From contig NC_067283.1 in assembly GCF_020740795.1 (NCBI RefSeq), forward strand, positions 59,613,966-59,677,965: a DNA stretch of 64,000 nt, read 5' to 3'. Both the position numbers and the translations under genes were made by a program. Below, in pieces: positions 13,288-25,115 of this stretch (within the stretch, counting starts at the first letter, position 1; each line of letters starts with the position of its first letter). The notes under the pieces are model-generated. The model searched no databases and had not been told where the DNA came from. It saw nothing but the letters and a program-made list of their open reading frames with translations. The stretch is from Apus apus. Its lineage: Eukaryota; Chordata; Aves; Apodiformes; Apodidae.

Positions 13288-13399
13288 TGAGCAGCACACA
13301 CTACAGCTATCAGGCCAGGAAGACTGCCACAATGCAAATCTCACTGTGTAGCCCCTTCATTCTATAGACATCTATGCACTATGCCATGCTGAGCACATG
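13288..13399 (+). repeat. Unclassified diverged repeat, copy 2
   Basis: This is the partner of 12131-12246, with the same ordered anchor words and the same strand. The two copies lie about 1.15 kb apart. Confidence 0.45.
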
Positions 13400-16300
13400 T
13401 GAGTTACCTAAAACCACAGACGTCTTACTTCACAACTGTCTGTCTCATACTTGAGGCATCTTCCCCTGATTTTGTTATAATGTGCTCTTCAACATACTAC
13501 CAGGTAAAACACTGTCTTAATAAAATAGTATGCCTTCTTTAACTTAGTATGTTAAACTCACACACACTCCAAGCAAAAAGAACTATGTCGTTCATCATTT
13601 GGAACCTGATCCCTAGGTAAAAAAGAAATGGTCAAACTTCAGCTTACCTGTCAATTCAGAACAGATGAAACAAGAAACGTGGTATACAGGCACTAGACAA
13701 GGTTAGATCATACTTTAAATGCAGAATGACAAAGTTCTGCCTTGTTCACAAATACCCTACATTTTTCTTTTTCATATACATTTTTCAGAGGAAGCAGGGA
13801 AAATTCTTCTGACCTCTAATATAAGCCCTGCACATTTTCTTAAGTGTTTGTCCTTTTTTTTTTTTTTTTTCCCCTTGGTATTAGACTGCAGTGTTTTTTT
13901 TCTCCATGTATCTGTACTTCGCTACCCAGCATCAATTATCTTGCCTAGAAAAACCTGCCTGCATGTTTGACAGACGTATTTTGAAACTGACACAGCCACC
14001 TGCATTAGAATTTTAGCTCTATAGAGGTAATTGTTGGGAACTGCACACTCAAAATTATATTTAACAGCAACTTAAGTAAACCTTTCCTAACAACTTAAAA
14101 ACAGTGAAGGGAAGAAGCTTGATGCAGTGATGAACAGTAGTATTCTATACAAGAATACAGTACTGAAAACCAATCACAAGAGTGTTTTGGGTTTTGTCCC
14201 CTTCCAAAATGTCACCTTACCAAACAATATTAGCTCCCAGCACATGAAGAAACACATCCAAGTTACATTATAATCCTTCCTACACATTCAAATACTGTTA
14301 CATTATTTCGCAAGCACAATTTTTACGCTCAGAAACTTGAGGCACAACAAAATATTTCTCGGTACACAGAGACTTCTCCAGACCAATAAATTTCAGAAGC
14401 AATTAAAGCCATTGATTTAACTTGGCTGTTCTCAAGCTCCTTGGCTTTTCTGAAAACTGTGACCATACTGTGTGTCTCAGTCAGTACTTTCACATTTCAT
14501 AATCTGTTGTTTGTTTCTACAAACCTCATTTAATGAGAGCAAGAGCATTTAGTGATAGCAAATTAGAACAAAGATTTAAGAATATCAGTCTCCAGGAAAA
14601 CATACAGCTGTCAGTATCTGAGATATACTCCTATAACGAGCTACGGGCTACCTAAAGTGTTTGGATCCAAGTTCTAGGTCCTTCTGTATCTTTTAACAGA
14701 TATTTTACACCAAAAAGAAGCTTTCACATAAAGTTCCCTGAATATATTATAAAGGAGAGGGGAGATAGGTAATCATGTGCACACACACCTAAGAGATAGT
14801 TAGACAGTTAGCTGGTTTATTTGAAACTGTGAAACCAAAGTCCAATAAATAAAATGCTTAACACAACCACTAAATGCCAAGTAGGAAAATTCTGGTAAGA
14901 CTGAACTGTTCCCTTGATGCCCCAAGTGCAGATGAACCTAAAATTGCTTCCCAGCTCCCCACTCCAAGCCATGCTGTTGTCTCAAGAACAATATTTAACC
15001 ATGCATGCTGCCAAATTCCTCCCTGCTGGAGTTTCACCAATATCAGAACAATGCCAAAGCTGACAGGGTTCACAGTATCAAGGCTTAAGAGTGAAAATGA
15101 GTGAGTGCCTAGATTTTAGAAGTTCTATAGAGCCATCCCTCTTCCTCCAACAGACCCCTTCAAACTGGTTAATGAACTGTGCTATGGCCAAATATATATA
15201 TATATTCTTTCATGTTTGTTCTAATAAGTTATTAGGCTAGAAAAACACACTGCTTCTTAGTCATTCTTTGGGGTGGAGAGCACAATCTCATGAATGGTGC
15301 CAATGTTTGTTCAATACTGCTGTTAAATAACTATTTTCTTCCAAATAGCAGATTCTTCCAATTTAAGTTAACACTATGTTACATATCTATTAAAACTCAT
15401 CAAACTTATTAAAATTAAAATATCAAGATTGTATCTAAAATATAATTCCAAATAGCTCATAGAATCTCAGATGGACGGTCACCAAATTCTACTAAAAATG
15501 CCATGCCCTTTTAGAAACAGCACAAAAAATTCTTTATCTGCTTTAAAAACGATTTCAAATGACAACGGTATGCTTACTACTTAAAAAAACAGAAATAAGT
15601 TTGGGCATATCACCCTGTCCTTCTAACACTGGCACAACTGAACTGACAGGAACTGACAGAAGAGCCTGCTCTTCTTTTTCTTCTGGGAAAGAAGGGTGGG
15701 GAGAGGGGGATGAAGAGGAGGAAGAAAAAACAATGCGCATTATAGGTTATTTATTAAACAACTGGCGATTAATCAATATCGGAGGCATCATCTGACATGC
15801 CAGATGAAACCAAGCATACCCAGAAAGGATAGTACTAAACAAGGTCCCAATGTATCCCTCAGTACTATAGCTTGTTCTTCAACTCAAGTGAACTTTCCTA
15901 GCTGCTTTTCCGACAGCTCTAATCAAACAAGACAGTCTATTTTGGCTTTATACTATTTTTATGCTCTCTAGAGAACAATAAAAAGCAACCACTGGTTCAG
16001 GTATTCAACATCTTAAATTCTTGATGTTACTAATTCACCAGTTTCAGTTTGTACGATTTCTGCCCCAAAGGACTTCAATGCACATGTCTAATTTGCCGGG
16101 GAAAGGGCTCTGCTCAGTTACTACCTCATGCAACAGTAATTTAAAATAAAAACCAGATTTTTCACCAAACTTCAGTGATAATTGAATAGGGCTTCAACAG
16201 ATAACTGATGTGCACAGAATTCCACTTATCAAAGCAACTGGACCCTCTCCAAAGCAGTCTTGCTTTCTGAAGAAACCAAACGCTGCCACAAAGCTTTGAA

Positions 16301-16680
16301 CAGTAAGTATTTAAACAACCAGGCTTCAACACCAACACTTCTGGTTAGCCAGATCTATTAATAGCTAAAACCACAACCATTTCAAGTCAGTTAATTAGAA
16401 CACTTTAACAGGCACCCCCAAGCCCATCAATTTCTACCATGTTTATACTGGTTAGATAATAGAAATCACTAGACTTGACTGGCATGAGTATTTTGAGTGT
16501 GTGGGGGGGAAGATTGCCATGTATTTTATTGCTACCACTGCATTGAGAATTTGAAGGGAGAACAGATATAAAGGCTACAATCACTTTTTCAGTAGATAAA
16601 ACAGAAAGAGGTTAATAAAAATAGGGCTTAATAATACAAATAATCAGATTCGTGTTTTTCACATAGCTTACCTCAGTATT
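13400..16680. other. Intergenic, no gene seen
   Basis: This is AT-rich intergenic DNA up to the presumed ADNP2 3' end. It includes a long T run near 13855-13871 and a short TA repeat near 15191-15206. No CR1, LTR or gene was recognised. A longer ADNP2 3' UTR could extend into the right end. Confidence 0.5.
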
Positions 16681-17100
16681 TTAAACAACATTATACATTT
16701 TATTGTTTAGAAAAGATGACAACATTGCAGAAAAATAAAATAAAATTTGTCTTTAACAGGACAAATGTTTTACATGGTGGTATAAAAAGTGTAATGGGAG
16801 CCTGGAGGGGAAGAACGGGGGAAAAAAATAAAATAATAAAATAAAAACAACAAAAAACTCACTACTCCAGAAAAAGTAAAAAGCTACAACAAATTCCAGA
16901 TGTGCAAGTCTGAAGGTTTTAGCTTTTTCAAATACACAACTACATGTGTCTTTCACATTAACAGTCACAACTGAATGAGACTTTTGTACTACTGTACCCT
17001 TCAACAGGCCAGTCTGCAAGTTAAAACAAATAATACAATAAACAGTTAAACTGGTAAGTATGCAATTATGGATTGCTTTTAGCTGTTATAAAAAGCTTGC
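16681..17100 (-). other. ADNP2: ADNP2 3' UTR (approximate)
   Basis: Sequence downstream of the ADNP2 stop on the minus strand is AT-rich and non-coding. The first plausible polyadenylation signal is at 16698-16703 on the minus strand. A minus-strand open frame at 16753-17019 is low-complexity Phe-rich and is not treated as a gene. Confidence 0.5.
16698..16703 (-). terminator. ADNP2: Candidate ADNP2 polyadenylation signal (AATAAA)
   Basis: AATAAA on the minus strand lies about 400 bases past the stop codon. A further AATAAA lies at 16525-16530 (minus). Either could be used, and the sequence alone does not decide. Confidence 0.4.
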
Positions 17101-20037
17101 TTACATACATAATGGTTCATCTCTTATATTCAAACCATGCTTAACATTTTTTAGTTCAGACATACTGAAACCCAGCAGCACAGATGGTTTTTGATTATTT
17201 ATCGCCTTTAAGCATGTATTCCTCCTTTTCCCAAAGAATGATGCAACATCAATTTTCCACCCATATAGCAGTGAGGAAAGTAATTCCATCTCTTTTTTAG
17301 AAGGATATGGCCTCTCGTGAAAGTAGTCTGTCAAAAACTGTTTTTGAGCCTCATATGAATTGTGATCGTATCGTTTAGGATCTACTGCTAGAAGGCGAAG
17401 ATCCTCACTCGAAGGAAGCTTCCTCATCTCAGTCCTACTATTAATCTTCTGTCGTTTGAAAGGCACTACCCCTTCTTTTTCTGGAGCTAGAACTATACTA
17501 GTACTTAAGCTCAGAGGCTGTTCCTTATTCCTTTGGTCTTCTGCAACAAAGCAGGAATCCGATTGCTTTCTTTTCAGTATTACAGAAACACGCTTTTCAC
17601 CATTCACAAACAGGAGCTCTTTCTTCTCGGTACGCTCAAGCTGCATCTTCACGCTTGAGTTGCTGTCTTTGGGAGCACTTCTACAACGGAGCAAATGCAC
17701 AGCAATAGCTGTTAGAGTCATATTTCCAGTGTACACACCACAACAATGGATGCACTTGAAAGCGGGAGACTTCAAAATTGTATGTACAGTTGGCATTATG
17801 TGATGCCGCTCTTTCAAATGCATTTCGTAGCTGTCTTTACTAATGAATGTACCAAAGCAAAAGGGACAGGTTAACACTTTTTTGTTGTTTCTGTTGCTCA
17901 CTTCTGCTGTCTGAGGTTTCACCTTGATGTAAACAGGGACAAGCGTCCTTGAATTTAGCCCAGCAAGCACCGCCAAATGTACTTCTCTTTCACCCATGTC
18001 TTCTTTTGGTAACACTGTACTGAAATCAAAGTGTGGAAACACAAGGTCACCCTGACCATCATTACCTAGTTGAAATCCTCTGTTGCTATAATCTGCATGT
18101 AACTGCTTTTTCCCACTGTGAGTAGACTTATTGTGCTCCACAAGGCTTTTTAAGTCATGGAAAGTAACTGTGCAAAATAAGCAAGCTAAGCCATGCATCA
18201 AAAGATGTTTCATAAGCTCTTCCTCACAGAGAAAACATTTACAGGAGAAGCATCGGACAGTCTTTTCTGTCATCCACCTTAAAAATGGCGCGCAAGCTGC
18301 AAGCTTGTCAGGCTCCAGGGTTTCCTCCATTTTTACTTCGCCATGTTTGTGGGCCACCTCCATGTGCACCTGGTAGACATTTGATGGGAAAAGTTCATTG
18401 CAAACCGGGCAAGTCTTCCACTGCTTAGCCTTTCTGTTAGCTTGACTTGTCTCAGGCCCAGGGGGGGAGGCTTGCAAGGATACATTCTGAGCCGTTAAAA
18501 CCACTGGAGGAGAGGGGGCACTGGCTGGTGACTGGGACAACTGAGTTGCTGTCCCAGACTGCATTAGTTGGATGGGCACTTGTGGTGGTGCAACAGTTGC
18601 TACTCCACCACCAGGAGGTACAGGCAAAGTAACTGAAACTGGGGCAAGTGTGTAGGTGGGTATACCATTAACCTGCTTACCAGTTGGAATCAATTGCCTA
18701 AGTAAAGAACTTGCAGTCAAAAAAGTTGCGTTTTGAGAAACTGCAGGTTGTACTGGCTGATTTACAGGGATAACTGCTGGGCCAATGGGCTGATTAAACT
18801 GAAGAAATCCAGGTCGGAGAGGCTGTCTGACAGGAACCACCCCAGAGGCAACAGTCTGGTTAAGCTGGAGAACCCCTGAAGCAACTGTTTGGGCCACAGG
18901 AAGGACCCCAGGACCGATAGGTCTATTCACATCCCCAAATGATTGGTTGACAGAGAGAACTCCTGGTGCAACCGGCTGGTTCACAGGGCTGACAGGTTGA
19001 GAAACAGGACCATTTATAGCACCAATGGATTGATTAATAGGGAAAAGACCAGGCCCAATAGGTTGATTAAGAGGAAGAACTGTGGGGACCACATTTCTAT
19101 TTCCAGTCCCAACAGCAGGAATAGCTCCCGCCCTCACAGGCTGATTAAGGGGGAGCCTGTGGGAAACAACAACAGGCTGGGAAGGTGGCTGAATATTAAC
19201 ATTATTCTGACCGACAGGAAGATTACCAGATACAAGAGTAACATGAGATGGGGTAACAACTGGAGCAGAAGTTGCATGTGCAAGGCTACCAGAGGCACTT
19301 GGAACAGTCAGTGAGGTGACTGTGTTTTGAACTGCTTTCGGCTGCACCACACTCTGGTTTTGATTATTTTGTGGAATTGCAAGCTGGATGCAAGCTGGAG
19401 CTGTGATGGAACCTGCTGGGGCAACAGCAGGCCCTGCAGATGGAGCAGCAACTGCCACGCCTTGGGGAGGCTTTGGAGCAATATGCATTTGTTTCACAAG
19501 TCCTGGTTTCTTAATACGTTCTGAAATCACGGACCGAAGTTTGTTCTCCAGGTCTCGGTGTGTTTCGGCTGTTAAGACATGGTACATTAAAGAATCTTGG
19601 CTGTTTGCAGAAGCATTACATTTTTTACAGTAGTGCTCAACAGAATTCTCTTTACTTTCATCAGGTTTCTGGCCAAAATATGTACTTATTAAGTTTTGAA
19701 AATGGTTCATCAACACATGTTTCTTCATATTGTAATACAAAGTGTCTGTAAAGTGACATTTTAGACATGTGAAGTTTATGATGTCAGTCCTGAATTGTTT
19801 CATGCCATCCAAAATGCTGACTGTATAGTTCTGTATTCTTTTATTAGATGAATGAAACATCCGGATATGTTTTCCCACTATTTTGGGATCAGAAGCAAAT
19901 GCACATTTTGGGCAAGAAACCACCAGCTCTTGGTCCACTTCATCCTCATGGCAACGGTGCAAGTGATTCTTGAATGAAGTAAGTAATTTTGATGAGAACT
20001 TGCATAAGCTACAGCAGTACGGCTTTGTTCTGTATCT
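17101..20037 (-). CDS. ADNP2: ADNP2 terminal coding exon (zinc fingers, linker, homeodomain)
   Basis: The exon encodes residues 67-1044 of a zinc-finger homeodomain protein that I recognise as ADNP2. It is a nuclear factor related to ADNP and a partner of CHD4 and HP1 in the ChAHP2 complex that silences retrotransposons. The acceptor CAG is at 20038-20040 and the stop TAA at 17101-17103. N-terminal C2H2 fingers have Cys/His at about 75-96, 108-128, 157-178 and 203-226. A Pro/Val/Gln-rich linker with repeating 'NQPV-PGVLPV'-like units spans about 265-585. A second finger cluster spans about 609-855, and a homeodomain spans about 960-1012 (SYEAQKQFLTDYF to FFGKRRNTCLKA). Just after it, PSVLL fits the PxVxL HP1-binding motif. 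The protein is shorter than the 1131-residue human one, probably mainly in the linker. The frame is intact. Confidence 0.97.
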   Translation of the reverse strand, partial: RYRTKPYCCSLCKFSSKLLTSFKNHLHRCHEDEVDQELVVSCPKCAFASDPKIVGKHIRMFHSSNKRIQNYTVSILDGMKQFRTDIINFTCLKCHFTDTLYYNMKKHVLMNHFQNLISTYFGQKPDESKENSVEHYCKKCNASANSQDSLMYHVLTAETHRDLENKLRSVISERIKKPGLVKQMHIAPKPPQGVAVAAPSAGPAVAPAGSITAPACIQLAIPQNNQNQSVVQPKAVQNTVTSLTVPSASGSLAHATSAPVVTPSHVTLVSGNLPVGQNNVNIQPPSQPVVVSHRLPLNQPVRAGAIPAVGTGNRNVVPTVLPLNQPIGPGLFPINQSIGAINGPVSQPVSPVNQPVAPGVLSVNQSFGDVNRPIGPGVLPVAQTVASGVLQLNQTVASGVVPVRQPLRPGFLQFNQPIGPAVIPVNQPVQPAVSQNATFLTASSLLRQLIPTGKQVNGIPTYTLAPVSVTLPVPPGGGVATVAPPQVPIQLMQSGTATQLSQSPASAPSPPVVLTAQNVSLQASPPGPETSQANRKAKQWKTCPVCNELFPSNVYQVHMEVAHKHGEVKMEETLEPDKLAACAPFLRWMTEKTVRCFSCKCFLCEEELMKHLLMHGLACLFCTVTFHDLKSLVEHNKSTHSGKKQLHADYSNRGFQLGNDGQGDLVFPHFDFSTVLPKEDMGEREVHLAVLAGLNSRTLVPVYIKVKPQTAEVSNRNNKKVLTCPFCFGTFISKDSYEMHLKERHHIMPTVHTILKSPAFKCIHCCGVYTGNMTLTAIAVHLLRCRSAPKDSNSSVKMQLERTEKKELLFVNGEKRVSVILKRKQSDSCFVAEDQRNKEQPLSLSTSIVLAPEKEGVVPFKRQKINSRTEMRKLPSSEDLRLLAVDPKRYDHNSYEAQKQFLTDYFHERPYPSKKEMELLSSLLYGWKIDVASFFGKRRNTCLKAINNQKPSVLLGFSMSELKNVKHGLNIRDEPLCM

Positions 20038-23000
20038 CTGCAAACAAAACAAAAACATCCACTTAGAAACTGCCAGTTTCTAAATTCCTGTTATCTGTTT
20101 GAAAGTAAGTCTGCACTTTCACCTGTCAAAAATGCCTTCATTGATGTATAGCATGTATCTTCTCAGTTTCATTGAGATCTGTTTTTGAAAAGCAGATTTA
20201 AAGATGACATACGTAAAGGGAGAAACATTTGTACCTTTTTTGTTTCTTCATAATTTTTAAGAAGCTGTGAGTTCTTTCCACTCCAGTTCAAAGAAAGTAA
20301 TTCTGAACCCCGTTTTCCAAGATGGGAATCACAGAACAAGCTAAAAAGAACCTCGACGCCACCAGAAATAGGAGGTGAAGTCTAAGGAATTATGAATAAC
20401 AGCCCTTTTAATATGGAACTTTTAAAGCCTAATTTAGTTCAGGGCCACCTCCTATCTGCTGGAGAAAAAAAACAGAGAAAGGGTAGGGGTATTTTTGTGT
20501 ATTTCAATACTCCAAGCTCTCCAAAAGTACCACTCCCAGCAAAGCCACAAAAGACTAATTTATTTATGAAAATTACTTTTGGAGCCAAGAGTAATTATAG
20601 AAAGAGAAAGGAATAAAAACCCCTTTACAATAATGGCCTCTCAATTTTCTCAACATACTGGACATCCCATCACAGTAATTTTTTCATGTTTCCTCTAGCA
20701 CATTCATTATAAAGCATATAGATTGCTCTAAGAAAAATATTTTAACTGTATGAAACCTAACTTCCACTAAAGGTTTGCTCCTTCAACTGCATGTCACTTG
20801 ACAGAACTACTTTCCATTATTTGCCCTTTCTAAAAAGCTGGTAGCCCTGTTAAACATTTTCTTATCAACTTTCTAGGAATTTAATCCTGAGTCCTGTCAA
20901 ATACTACAGAATCAGTCACAGTAACACCCAGGTAACAAGTCTGCACTCTCCAACATCTAGCAGAACTTGTCTGCTCCCTCAGATATGTTTTTCTCTTTAT
21001 TGACTTCTGTCCCTTATGAAACCCCATGCAGAAGGAACAAGCTGTTCCACCACTACAGCATCCATCCTAGCTAGATCACATACATATCACAGGCATATTA
21101 TTAAAAACGTGTGCAGGCTGGGTTTTTCTGTCATTTCATACAGCCATGAAGGGGTCCATCTATTAGCAGTACTAGAAGAGTCTCCTGATGATAACCAAAA
21201 TCTAACCTCCAAATTCAGAAGATTGGGTCAGATAAAGTCACTGACTGGCTAAGGCTACTGAAGAACACACTGTGAAGGTATCAGTGAATTATCCTCTGAT
21301 TACATTCTTTGGGTGTGTGGTCTCAGCTATTAGTAAACAGTATTACAGCAAATTAGAAGAAGCTTCAATCTTACATTCAAAGTATACCAGTACAGAAAGA
21401 CGCTACTGAACTAATGAAGGATACAAAACATTAATAAGATCTGTACCTCACTAGCCTTACTTCTGAAGAAATCAGGTGATAGAGGTAACTGCTTATTTTA
21501 ATTGGTTGTCCAAGGCTTAAAAAAGCTTGTATGCTTTTAAATACTGGGCCCATACACTCTTTACTCTTCCCCCACCCTATTTCTGCTTTGGGTCTTCTGT
21601 TCCCATAAACTTACACCCTAGTGTAATACACTGTCAGTATTTCCTTGATGTGAAGTCTGAACAACTGGTGTTATGTGCAGTGAGAACACTCTACTTCACA
21701 AGTGGTCTAAGTGCTGAATTAATTTACTATTGCATAGCAGCGATGTTTTTACATCTTACACAAACAAGCATGGCAGTATACCACTAGGAAACCACTCCAG
21801 TACCTGCCTACTGGCAAGTCATGAGGAAATAATGTTCCATACCTTCTTAGATCACTATTTTTTGATGGAAGTAAAAGTATGAGATGTCAGCAAAAGAAAA
21901 AAAAAAAGTTGCGTACCTCAAGTTCTGTCAAGTTAGGATGAATGCTGAAGTACCACTGCTTAGCTCAGAAATACCACCAGCAACAAAAAAATCCCAAAAA
22001 ACTGTTCCAGCAGAACAGAAGTATGTGGAAGGCTGCTACTTGATGTTTTCTGTATGAACTACAGTCTTCCACACAGACAACTCAGAACATTTTTTTGTCA
22101 GCATTTTCTCCTTGCATGCACATCTAAGCTGCTCACGTGAGCTACTACAGTCTAACGGCATCTCCATTTTACAGACACTTCAATAAAATAAAAAGCCACT
22201 TCAGAAGAATAAAAGAATCTTGGAGATTGACCACCACAACCCTAAACTGTAAAAATGGTATACAAAAAGGCTTAAGAGGCATTTATGAAAACTTTTAGTC
22301 CCACTCCAAAGAACATACCACAGAATGCAGTAATATTTTCTGTTGTGTAGTCTCACATTCCCCAAAACCTAGAAACAAGCAGAAAAAAAACAAAACAGCC
22401 TCCAAAACCAAAGTTCTTCCAGAGTTATTGTCTCCCTAAAAACTGTACTAATGGTAGAAACCAATAAACTCATCAAAATAGACAAACTCCAGCCTACTGA
22501 GTTTTCAATGTGGCTCATACAAACTTATTTTCCTCTTATGGCAACAACTTTGGAATTCAACATCCTAAAGGTCCAACTTATTTTCTCCCAAATCTAAGCA
22601 GCAAGATGGAACCATGGCTGTTTAAAGAAAATCGATAAGAACAAGTTCAGTACCCAAAGGACACAGCTTGACAAATCTGTTCTGCAGCAACATATTACAA
22701 ATTCTACTCTGAAGTTCATCAGATCAGACTCTAATCTTGGGTTCTGAACAGATATAGATACGAGTCATGCTGATCATGAGGAACCTCCAGTCTTCAGTGT
22801 GTGAACACAAGTTCAAGTCCTGAAGGGTGGGAGGGGTCACTTTCTACTAAATAAGTTTGGCAGCGGCCGAGTAGCTTTGTTTAATCAGCCCGTATGTTGA
22901 GGGCTTTGCTAAAAAATGCAACTACTGCACTACTGCACTTGGCAACCTCAGTTTGTTTTAAAGATGGTAAGGGAAGATAAAAAAATCCTGGCAAACCACC

Positions 23001-23678
23001 ACCACCACACTATTCCAAACCACTGGAGCAGACCCACCGCTGTTTATATGCTGTTCACAGGCCTTCCTCATGGAAGCCATCAGGAGCCCTAAAACTTCAA
23101 CAAGACCTTATCCTCTGGATATACTCCTATGCTCTACATAGTTATCTTAAACTTGCTCAAAACAGTTTTGCTTGTTCATTTCAACCCTGCCCTTCTTCTA
23201 GGTTCTAGCTTCATGCAAGATTCCAGCTATATAGAACTAAAAGCTGTTTCAAATACACAAATCCAACTGGTGAAATCTCAAGCCACTAATGGTCATTTCA
23301 GCTTAATCCACTCCCATCTATCCAGGCACATTTTCACCCTTTCAATGAAACAAGCAGCATGCTGTATACAAAAGCACGTTAAGACTCCAAACCAGATTAC
23401 GCTAAGAAGGCAGAACATTAGTGTGGCATCTTAAACACTGATGTTCGAGGTCGTATCCCTAAGGTGGACGAACAGAATGTGTAGTCCTTTTAACAAGCTG
23501 TACAGCAGGGAAGCTGCATTACACACAATGAACAAAAAAATACTATTCCCTGAATAAAACTACTTAGAAAACATGTGAAAGCTATTCTTTTTTACCACAA
23601 AAAGGTATATTTTAACTTTTCCGGGGCTTCCAAAAGTGATAAAATTCAGCAACTCCACGATTTCTAACATATACATAC
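20038..23678 (-). other. ADNP2: ADNP2 intron between coding exons 2 and 3
   Basis: This 3.6-kb phase-0 intron has donor GTATGT at 23678-23673 and acceptor CAG at 20040-20038 (minus strand). It appears free of CR1 and LTR copies. No other exon was recognised. Confidence 0.9.
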
Positions 23679-23768
23679 CTTCCTTTTACCCACAGACTCC
23701 CAAGGAGAGACATCACTCCATGAAGTGTTACAAAACTGTTTTTCACCTGGGTCAAAACTTTTAAGATT
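23679..23768 (-). CDS. ADNP2: ADNP2 coding exon 2
   Basis: The exon encodes 30 residues (37-66), NLKSFDPGEKQFCNTSW and onward to VGKRK. It closely matches the human ADNP2 segment that reads FDPGEKYFHNTSW. The acceptor CAG is at 23771-23769 after a T/C-rich tract, and the donor GT at 23678-23677. Both boundaries are phase 0, so it joins exon 1 (ending RELLK) and exon 3 (starting RYRTKPYCC) without a frame change. The segment is part of the conserved N-terminal region ahead of the first zinc finger. Confidence 0.95.
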
Positions 23769-24494
23769 CTGAAAGAAAAAAGAAAACATTAAATAATCTG
23801 TTTTTGCAGTCTGTTCTGTCTGTTGCAGTCTCAATACAGAGCAAGGGGAAAAAAAAAGAAAGAAAAAACCACACAAACTGAGGATTAATGGAAAATCTAT
23901 ACAGTACTTGGATACAAGTCTTAAAACTCAGTTCAAAGAAATTACTTCTTTGACCCCTTTTTGATTTACCTCAAATACTTTTTTCATATGAGACTGCCTT
24001 GCAGCACAGTAGGAATCATGAACACTTCATAGCTACTGAAAATAATATAGGAGTGAAAATATTTACACTTTAATTCCATTGCTTCTGGCCAAGTTCACAG
24101 TGAACACTGAAAGACATTTTCTCCCTCTACCTCCCTCCTCCTCCTAAGCCTGTAATAGTTCAGTGTTTACTTACATTTATTAACTTACCACTATAGTTTA
24201 CTTTGCAACAAGTGTTGGTATTAAAACTTCATAGCATTGTTATGTTTTAAACTTGGAAAACTAAAACACACCCAAAAGTTTTATTTCCAAGACCTGCAGT
24301 ATTTTTCCTCAAACTGTAAAAGCAACAGTATTATACCTGGAACAACCATGTCAGGGTGAACAGCTCTCCTTATACCATTCTTCTTGTCAAAGCCAGCCAG
24401 CTACTACTCTAAAAATCTTAAGTTCCTCTCCAATTTTCAGAGGCCCATACACATCCAAACACAAACTTAACAAAAAAACTAGATTCCTCTTTGC
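23769..24494 (-). other. ADNP2: ADNP2 intron 2, part without recognised repeats
   Basis: This is AT-rich intron sequence next to exon 2, with the acceptor polypyrimidine tract on the minus strand at its left end. No other feature was seen. Confidence 0.6.
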
Positions 24495-25115
24495 TAGTGT
24501 GTGGTGCGGCAGGGCTTGGCCGGGGGGGGGAGGAGGGGCAGGAACTACACGCAGGGGTGGCTCCTGTGAGAAGCTGCTGGATGCTGAACCAGCTCCAAAA
24601 TCCAGACCCACTTCTGGCCAAGGTCAAGCCCATGAATGACAATGGATGCACCACTGCGATGAACAACTTCAAGAAGGAGAACCACTGTAAGAGTCAGGGC
24701 AGAGGAGAGGCAGAGGTGAGAGCAATGCTGACGCAGAGATACCAAGATCAGTAAGGAAGGAGGGGGAGGAGGTGCGTGAGCAGAGCTTCCCCTGCAGCCC
24801 ATGGTAAGACAGCAGCTGTCCCCCTGCAACCCATGGAGGACCGTGGTGGAGCAGATTTGGAGGACCACAATGGAGCACATGTGAACCTGCAGCTATGAAG
24901 GACCCCATGCCAGGGGAGGTGACTGTCTGCAGCAGGCCATGACAGTGTGGGCAGCCCACACTGGAGCAATCTGATTCTGAGGGACTGCACCTTGTGGGAG
25001 GGACTTGTGTCAGAGAGATTCATGAAGGACTCTCTCCTGTGGGACGGACCCCACAGCGGCAGAGTGGATGACTGAACAGAGTCCCTCCCCGAGGAAGCAG
25101 TGGGCATGTGGTTCT
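24495..25115 (+). mobile_element. LTR-derived repeat, plus orientation (ERV family A)
   Basis: This is the same family as 1-838, here on the plus strand. It shares ggtggctcctgtgagaagct, the 'ccatgaatgacaatggatg' segment, a GGAGGGGGAGGAGGTGC stretch and repeated 'actggagca' and 'gggacccc' phrases up to about 25110. The last third of the LTR, seen at 1-240 in the other copy, is missing, so the copy is truncated. It lies antisense to ADNP2 in its intron. Open frames across it are shadows of the repeat. Confidence 0.7.

Noticed and set aside
16753..17019. Phe-rich 88-codon minus-strand frame just after ADNP2
   Set aside because: It lies in the ADNP2 3' UTR and its composition follows from AT-rich sequence.
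17456..19751. Plus-strand frames opposite the ADNP2 terminal exon
   Set aside because: They are antisense shadows of a real coding exon, with no start context or domains of their own.
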